A stretch of 56,882 bases of DNA from an uncultured Bariatricus sp. Lineage in GTDB: Bacteria; Bacillota; Clostridia; Lachnospirales; Lachnospiraceae. Position numbers and translations under genes: made by a program. The notes under the pieces were generated by a model. The model saw only the letters and a list, made by a program, of their open reading frames with translations, was not told the DNA's origin and searched no databases. Positions within the stretch are counted from its first letter, which is position 1; the number at the start of each line of letters is the position of its first letter. Below are positions 51,980 to 56,882 of this stretch, in pieces. The DNA is taken from NCBI GenBank assembly GCA_934320645.1, contig CAKRFP010000016.1:1-56882 (forward strand). The letters run 5' to 3'.

Positions 51980-53269
51980 CTATATCAGTGCCAGGCTGAT
52001 CGCCGGGATAAATGTAATTAACAGAAGGGCAACAAGGAAGAAACCAATCATTGGCATCGCATGTTTGGAAATCCGCATGATCGGAATATCTGTAAGCGAA
52101 CTTGCCACAAATAAGTTAACCCCGATCGGCGGTGTTACAAATCCGATCGCAAGGTTGACAACCATCATGATTCCAAAGTGGATCGGATTCATGCCGACTG
52201 CCGTTACGATTGGCAGAAGGATCGGTGTCAGAATCAGGATTGCCGGTGTGGTATCCATGACCATTCCCACGATCAGAAGGAATACATTGATCACCAGAAG
52301 AAGGACGATCTTGTTGGTAAAGTGTGTCAGGATCCAGGTGCTGACCATCTGCGGGATCTGCATCAGAGTCAGAACTCTTGAAAATGCAATCGATGCCGCA
52401 AGAATGAACATGATCGGTGCATAGGTGCGCACCCCTTCCACCAGTGCCGGCCAGATATCTTTAAACGTCATCGTCTTATAAATAAACAGGCTGACGATCA
52501 ATGCGTAAAATACCGAAATAACTGCCGCTTCTGTCGGCGATGCGATTCCGGAATAGATGCATCCCAGAATGATAACCGGACTCAAAAGTGCCCAGAAGCT
52601 TTCTTTTAAAACCTTCAAAAGTCCTTTCTCATGAAGCTCCCCGACTACTTTCTGGATCTTTTCTTTGTTTTCTCCATTCTTTTTACAGTAATAGACTGCA
52701 TAAACCATCAGAAGTCCGCCGATCAGAAGTCCCGGAATGATCCCTGCGATAAACAGGTCACTTACTGATTCGCCGGAAGCACTTCCGAACATGATAAACG
52801 GAATACTTGGTGGAATAATAACTCCAAGACCACCTGCAACGGCTACGATCGCCGCGGAAAAATCCTTATCGTATCCTAGCTCGATCAGAATCGGGATCGT
52901 CATACTTCCGACTGCTGCAACCGTCGCCGGTCCGGAACCTGAGATTGCGCCATAAAACAGACAGGTTACAATGACCGCGCACGGAAGACCTGCTGTCAGA
53001 TTTCCAAGGAAATACGAAAATACATCAAATAATTTTTTGGAAATACCACCTCTTGCCATGATGATTCCGGAAAGTACAAACATCGGAACCGCAAGGAGCG
53101 GGAAACTGTCAATTCCTCCCAGCATGGAACGGATCACGAACTGTCCGCTGGCTGTGAAGGATGGATCAAAAGCACCCGGGAGAACCGATGCGATCGTAAG
53201 CGCGATCGATACCGGAATGGCAATGATCAGACAGATTACAAATAAGATAAATACTACTGCTGCCGGCAT
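51980..53269 (-). CDS. dctM: TRAP transporter large permease (DctM family)
   Basis: A 429-residue integral membrane protein with about 12 helices and the family motifs GGLGVIIPPSIPFIMFGSASGESVSDLFIAGIIPG and GFVTPPIGVNLFVASS. It transports the solute with Na+. Its start overlaps dctQ by 16 nt, and dctP follows after 11 nt. Confidence 0.94.
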   Translation of the reverse strand: MPAAVVFILFVICLIIAIPVSIALTIASVLPGAFDPSFTASGQFVIRSMLGGIDSFPLLAVPMFVLSGIIMARGGISKKLFDVFSYFLGNLTAGLPCAVIVTCLFYGAISGSGPATVAAVGSMTIPILIELGYDKDFSAAIVAVAGGLGVIIPPSIPFIMFGSASGESVSDLFIAGIIPGLLIGGLLMVYAVYYCKKNGENKEKIQKVVGELHEKGLLKVLKESFWALLSPVIILGCIYSGIASPTEAAVISVFYALIVSLFIYKTMTFKDIWPALVEGVRTYAPIMFILAASIAFSRVLTLMQIPQMVSTWILTHFTNKIVLLLVINVFLLIVGMVMDTTPAILILTPILLPIVTAVGMNPIHFGIMMVVNLAIGFVTPPIGVNLFVASSLTDIPIMRISKHAMPMIGFFLVALLLITFIPAISLALI

Positions 53270-53769
53270 GCTTTGTCTCCTTTCTCCTCTTTATCTCTTA
53301 CGACTTTTAACTCTGCAAACCACCGCTGGACGATACGGATCGCCACCAGGATAAAGCTGACAAGCGGTGCCGCCTGTACATAATACATCGGAATGTGGCA
53401 CGCCGGACTCACCTGCCCGCTCTCCGCTGCCGACATCATATACTTGAATGCAAATGGAATCAGATAGAGGAATACCATCAGCTCAAAAGTATGATTGACC
53501 AATTTAAACATTGCCTTTCCTCTTCTCGGAAAAATCGCCACAAACTGTTCGATCTTAATAGAAATACACTTTCTCGTACAATAGCTGACACTCAAAAAGC
53601 CCGACCATACAAACAGGTATCGGGTAATCTCCTCCGACCAGGACGGAGCTGAGCCGAGTACATATCTGGAAAACACCTGGATTCCCATGATCACCGTCAT
53701 CAGGATCAGGCTGACCACCATGAGAAATTCTTCCAGATAGTTATCCAGCCAGATTACTGTTTTCTTCAT
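53254..53769 (-). CDS. dctQ: TRAP transporter small permease (DctQ family)
   Basis: A 171-residue protein with four helices and the DctQ pattern QVFSRYVLGSAPSWSEEITRYLFVWSGFLS (about 31-60). First gene of the dctQMP operon. Its 160-bp leader holds the dyad at 53883-53907. Confidence 0.92.
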   Translation of the reverse strand: MKKTVIWLDNYLEEFLMVVSLILMTVIMGIQVFSRYVLGSAPSWSEEITRYLFVWSGFLSVSYCTRKCISIKIEQFVAIFPRRGKAMFKLVNHTFELMVFLYLIPFAFKYMMSAAESGQVSPACHIPMYYVQAAPLVSFILVAIRIVQRWFAELKVVRDKEEKGDKACRQQ

Positions 53770-53882
53770 TCACGTTTGCCCTCCATTCATGTAGTCATAT
53801 AGAAAAATGATAACAATTTCCGTGGAATTTGTCTATTATTTTCCATATTGATTTTATCCCTTTAAATAGCGAAAATCTCTAT

Positions 53883-53907
53883 AACCGTTCCGCTCCGGAC
53901 ATCGGTT
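53883..53907. promoter_or_regulatory. Dyad, possible operator for dctQMP
   Basis: AACCG/CGGTT and inside them TCCG/CGGA form an imperfect 25-bp inverted repeat 114 bp upstream of dctQ. It is unlike a terminator (no T-run) and more like a regulator binding site. Confidence 0.4.
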
Positions 53908-53932
53908 AGATTTTTAACAAATATCAGATATA

Positions 53933-53979
53933 AATAACCCGCAGCCTCACCGGAATCCCCGGTATGACTGCGGGTTATT
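53933..53979 (-). terminator. Terminator of the aro operon
   Basis: AATAACCCGCAG pairs with CTGCGGGTTATT, with an inner ACCGG/CCGGT stem, 76 bp after the aroD stop. Confidence 0.75.
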
Positions 53980-54055
53980 ATCCTGCCTTTTTTTCACTCT
54001 TCATTCAGGTTAAACATAACGGATCTGCCACAGGACTTCTCCGGATGTTTCTTTA

Positions 54056-54826
54056 CTAGATGCTCTTATCGATCAGAGTCAGGATTTCTCTTAAATCTGA
54101 TGCATTCATCTGTCCAGGTGCAGAAGCTTTTCCTACTGCTCCGAAAGTAAGTGCGGAACCGAATACTTCACCGCAAAGACGGCTGATCAGTCCTGTACCT
54201 GCCATAGACATTGTAATGATCGGACGGTCTGCATGTTCTTCTGCCATTTCACGTGTTGCTTCAAGAAGTGTAAGCACATCCTTTTTGCACTGTGGCATTA
54301 CTGCAATTTTCGGGATATCTGCACCGAGTTCCTGCATTTTCACAAGGCGTCCTACGATATCGTCTTTGTCCGGTGTCTTATCGAAATCATGGTTGGATGC
54401 AACAACTTTTACGCCGTGTGCATGCGCACCTTCAATGATATCTTTTACCACTTCATCACCTGTAAATGCTTCTACATCTACAAGGTCAACCAGTCCTGTT
54501 GCTGCTGCTTTCTTGTTAAGCTCTGCATATGCATCTGCTTCGATTGCTTTTTCGCCGCCTTCTTTGGAAGTACGGAATGTGAAAAGGATCGGAGTTTCGC
54601 CGAGTGCCGGACGAAGGTCTTTTAATACATCTTCAACCTGTGCAAAGTCAAATACTCCTTCGAACCAGTCCACACGCCATTCTACAACGTCAAGTGCAAC
54701 ATCCTCAAAAGATTTTGCTGCTGCAAGAATTTCTTCTTTTGTCTTTCCAACGATCGGTACACAGATCTTCGGTACCCCTTCGCCGATTTTAACGCCACGA
54801 ACTTCTACATATTTACTCATGTCCAT
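54056..54826 (-). CDS. aroD: Type I 3-dehydroquinate dehydratase
   Basis: It interconverts 3-dehydroquinate and 3-dehydroshikimate by a Schiff base. The 256-residue TIM barrel shows EWRVDWFE (about 48-55), the general base His in VVASNHDFDKTP (about 145) and the Schiff-base Lys in DIPKIAVMPQ (about 172). Type I enzymes serve shikimate synthesis or quinate use. Linkage to an MFS carrier and a YdiB-like dehydrogenase favours the catabolic role. It lies 13 nt after the MFS gene. Confidence 0.95.
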   Translation of the reverse strand: MDMSKYVEVRGVKIGEGVPKICVPIVGKTKEEILAAAKSFEDVALDVVEWRVDWFEGVFDFAQVEDVLKDLRPALGETPILFTFRTSKEGGEKAIEADAYAELNKKAAATGLVDLVDVEAFTGDEVVKDIIEGAHAHGVKVVASNHDFDKTPDKDDIVGRLVKMQELGADIPKIAVMPQCKKDVLTLLEATREMAEEHADRPIITMSMAGTGLISRLCGEVFGSALTFGAVGKASAPGQMNASDLREILTLIDKSI

Positions 54827-54839
54827 TTTCTCCTTTTTC

Positions 54840-56054
54840 TTAGTTGTCAGCCTGTGCCTGTTCTACCATCTTAGTATAACGTAAATTTACGAATAATCCA
54901 AGGAGGACTCCGACTGCTGTAAGAACAATATTCATAACCATAACCTGTTCCGGCTGCATTTTGGATGCTGCGGTAAGGATGGTGTAGTTACACAGGGAAG
55001 ATGCGATCATTACAAGTGCTGTTACAGTTCCTTTGATCTTCGGGAACAGCATATTGCATACAGAAGTTGCGATCTGAAGAAGTCCGCCTGCTCCTGCCCA
55101 TCCGATCAGGAATGCACCTGCGATCATAAGTGTCTGGCTCTTTCCAACCAGAACAGCGATCATCGTTACAAGACAGATTACCGGGTATCCCAGAATAAAT
55201 CTTACGTCTTTGATCTTTCTTGTTAAAAGTGCAGTTACAACAAGTGCAAGCATTGTTCCTGCTGAATAATATGTCTGCATAATAGACGGATCAGCCCAGC
55301 CTACATTCTCTTTTGCAAAGTTCTGTGCACAGTTCAGCCATAACTGGAAAGTACCTGTACATGTGAATCCGATCAGGATCATTGCGATGGATTCTACAGA
55401 GAAATGGGTATGCTTTAAACTGTCGATCAGTCCTTCTTTCTTTCCTGCTGCTTTCTGATCTGTATCCGGGAGTGGGAAGATCATAACCAGTACCAGAAGT
55501 ACAAGATAAGCGATTCCACATGCATAGAAAAGCGTGTTGTAAGAAGTTGCTCCTGTTGCTGTGGTAGCAACAGTTACACCAAGTACGAACGGCAAAAGCA
55601 TCTGTGATACAGAAATAAAGAATTTGATTCCCATAGTTGCAACGCCCGGTGCTTTGTAAATGATTTCTGAAACAGCCGGGTAAATTCCTGTATCCAGGAA
55701 AGAATTTGCGATACCACCAACGATTGCACAGATATATGCGATCTGGTATCCGCCATTTGTTCCTGCATTAAATGCAAGTGCAAGTCCGATCAGGTAGATT
55801 GCATAGGATCCACTACCGATCGCTGTTGAAATACGACGTCCGAGTTTGTCAGAAAGCGGTCCGGCGAACGGAAGCGCGATCAGACGTCCAAGTCCGAGTG
55901 CTGCTGAAATTGCAGTGATTGCCATAACTTCTACGCCCCAGGAAGCGGCAAGTGCTTCCTTGATGACTGCCTGTCCAAGGATGGAACATCCGACACCGTG
56001 GATAAAGTAGTTTAAATAAAGGATCAGGGCGCTTGGTATGTATTTCTTATTCAT
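54840..56054 (-). CDS. MFS transporter, YdiN/YdiM-like
   Basis: A 404-residue carrier with 12 helices and the MFS loop GPLSDKLGRRIST between helices 2 and 3. In Escherichia coli the gene order ydiN-ydiB-aroD joins a similar carrier with quinate/shikimate dehydrogenase and dehydroquinate dehydratase. The same gene set here suggests a carrier for shikimate, quinate or a related acid; the substrate is inferred from context. Confidence 0.82.
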   Translation of the reverse strand: MNKKYIPSALILYLNYFIHGVGCSILGQAVIKEALAASWGVEVMAITAISAALGLGRLIALPFAGPLSDKLGRRISTAIGSGSYAIYLIGLALAFNAGTNGGYQIAYICAIVGGIANSFLDTGIYPAVSEIIYKAPGVATMGIKFFISVSQMLLPFVLGVTVATTATGATSYNTLFYACGIAYLVLLVLVMIFPLPDTDQKAAGKKEGLIDSLKHTHFSVESIAMILIGFTCTGTFQLWLNCAQNFAKENVGWADPSIMQTYYSAGTMLALVVTALLTRKIKDVRFILGYPVICLVTMIAVLVGKSQTLMIAGAFLIGWAGAGGLLQIATSVCNMLFPKIKGTVTALVMIASSLCNYTILTAASKMQPEQVMVMNIVLTAVGVLLGLFVNLRYTKMVEQAQADN

Positions 56055-56126
56055 CTCTTTTCCTCACATTCCTGTTTTTCAAATTTTTTCGATTTCTTCT
56101 TATATTCAATACAAGCCTGCCGGGTA

Positions 56127-56882
56127 TTAATCATCGTATCTGATGTTTAATACTTCTTTCATGTGTTCGATCGGCATTTCTTTTCCTGTCCAGAGTTTGA
56201 ATGCTGCTGCTCCCTGGAATAACATCATTCCAAGACCGTTCATTGTCTTACATCCAACTTCTTTTGCCATAGAACGCATCTTTGTTTCCAGTGGTGAGTA
56301 AGGAACATCAATAACAATAAGTTCCGGACGGAAGAATGATTTATCCGGTACAACTGACATTCCTTCCAGTGGTTTCATACCAACACCTGTTCCGTTTACG
56401 AAGATGTATGAATCGTTCATTTCTTCTCTTAATTTTTCTTTGTCATCCAGATCGTAAAGAGTAGCTTTGCAATTTGTCTTTTCATTGATCTTTCTTACTG
56501 TTTCTTCAGCATTTGCCCAGAATTTATCATGAATGTTGAAAATAGAGATTTCTTTTACGCCGTCAAGTGCAGCCTGGATTTCAATTGCTGTAGCAGCTCC
56601 GCCTGCGCCTGCGATTGTCATCTTCTTTCCGATTACATCGATATCGTTATCTTTTAATGCCTGCATGAATCCGATACCGTCTGTGATGTGTCCTGTTAAA
56701 ACACCATCTTCATTTACGATTGTGTTTACTGCTCCACAAAGCTCTGCTGCCGGAGATAATTTGTCCAGATACTGTCCAACAACTGTTTTATTTGGCATAG
56801 ACACGTTAGATCCTACCATTTTCAGAGCACGAAGTCCTTTTACTGCATCTTCCAGTGTGCTGTTGTCAACTTCAAATGCAAG
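56127..56882 (-). CDS. Shikimate/quinate dehydrogenase (5' end beyond window)
   Basis: The visible 251 residues start in frame with LAFEVDNSTLEDAVKGLRAL, so the gene continues past the edge and the ATG at 56819 is internal. It has the substrate-binding GSNVSMPNK (Lys) and HITDGIGF (Asp), the nucleotide-binding GAGGAATA, and the C-terminal NGLGMMLFQGAAAFKLWTG. The pattern fits AroE/YdiB. The gene context favours a YdiB-type enzyme acting on quinate or shikimate, but biosynthetic AroE cannot be excluded. It is 72 bp upstream of the MFS gene. Confidence 0.9.
   Translation of the reverse strand, partial: LAFEVDNSTLEDAVKGLRALKMVGSNVSMPNKTVVGQYLDKLSPAAELCGAVNTIVNEDGVLTGHITDGIGFMQALKDNDIDVIGKKMTIAGAGGAATAIEIQAALDGVKEISIFNIHDKFWANAEETVRKINEKTNCKATLYDLDDKEKLREEMNDSYIFVNGTGVGMKPLEGMSVVPDKSFFRPELIVIDVPYSPLETKMRSMAKEVGCKTMNGLGMMLFQGAAAFKLWTGKEMPIEHMKEVLNIRYDD

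Overview
The window looks like a chromosomal segment of a strictly anaerobic Firmicute, most likely a gut Lachnospiraceae (Blautia/Dorea/Ruminococcus-like). The basis is a complete six-subunit Rnf complex, ispH overlapping rpsA, a DUF5688 gene, TRAP genes, moderate GC and AT-rich gaps; the genus is inference. Every protein gene is on the minus strand except one VOC/glyoxalase gene; the single tRNA is also on the plus strand. Gene order below follows coordinates, so each operon is transcribed from right to left.

1-3.9 kb is the end of a surface-polysaccharide locus: a partial glycosyltransferase, UDP-glucose dehydrogenase, UDP-glucuronate epimerase-like protein and a GT4 glycosyltransferase, with two large hairpins between the last two. 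3.9-7.0 kb is the most unusual part. A TnpB-family protein has lost the expected RuvC catalytic residues. It is followed by a GC-rich structured stretch that could be its guide RNA and ends just before the GT4 gene. Upstream of it, a tyrosine recombinase gene lies between two identical 30-bp inverted repeats, each with internal dyad symmetry. An intrinsic terminator sits at the end of this segment next to the tnpB-like gene. A promoter-like sequence at the other end points outward. Inversion would place that promoter in front of the tnpB-like gene. I propose a phase-variable, RNA-guided, nuclease-dead regulator beside capsule genes; this is a hypothesis.

7.0-8.7 kb holds an Rpn-family nuclease gene, a DUF2752 membrane protein and the remnant of a second Rpn copy. 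9.0-14.0 kb is rnfCDGEAB, the ion-pumping ferredoxin:NAD oxidoreductase. 14.4-16.3 kb is rpsA and ispH. 16.3-26.8 kb is a tightly coupled five-gene operon: hybrid histidine kinase, 1442-residue leucine-rich-repeat surface protein, MoxR ATPase, DUF58 protein and a transglutaminase-fold membrane protein whose catalytic Cys is Ala. 27.0-28.2 kb is a secreted NlpC/P60 hydrolase. The lone plus-strand VOC gene at 28.8 kb sits between two very large palindromes.

29.4-40.1 kb is housekeeping: gltBD, a CPBP protease, an AlaX editing protein, argS and a small membrane-anchored protein. After tRNA-Arg(CCG) at 40.2 kb comes a likely phage-defence cassette (RloA ATPase, RloB, four-helix membrane protein). 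Then comes a two-component/ABC transporter operon ending in a small Cys-rich secreted peptide. 48.5-50.9 kb has small unknown genes, a frameshifted remnant, a DUF5688 gene and efp. 50.9-56.9 kb has a TRAP transporter (dctQMP) and an aroE/ydiB-MFS-aroD cluster resembling enterobacterial ydiN-ydiB-aroD, suggesting uptake and use of quinate/shikimate-type compounds.
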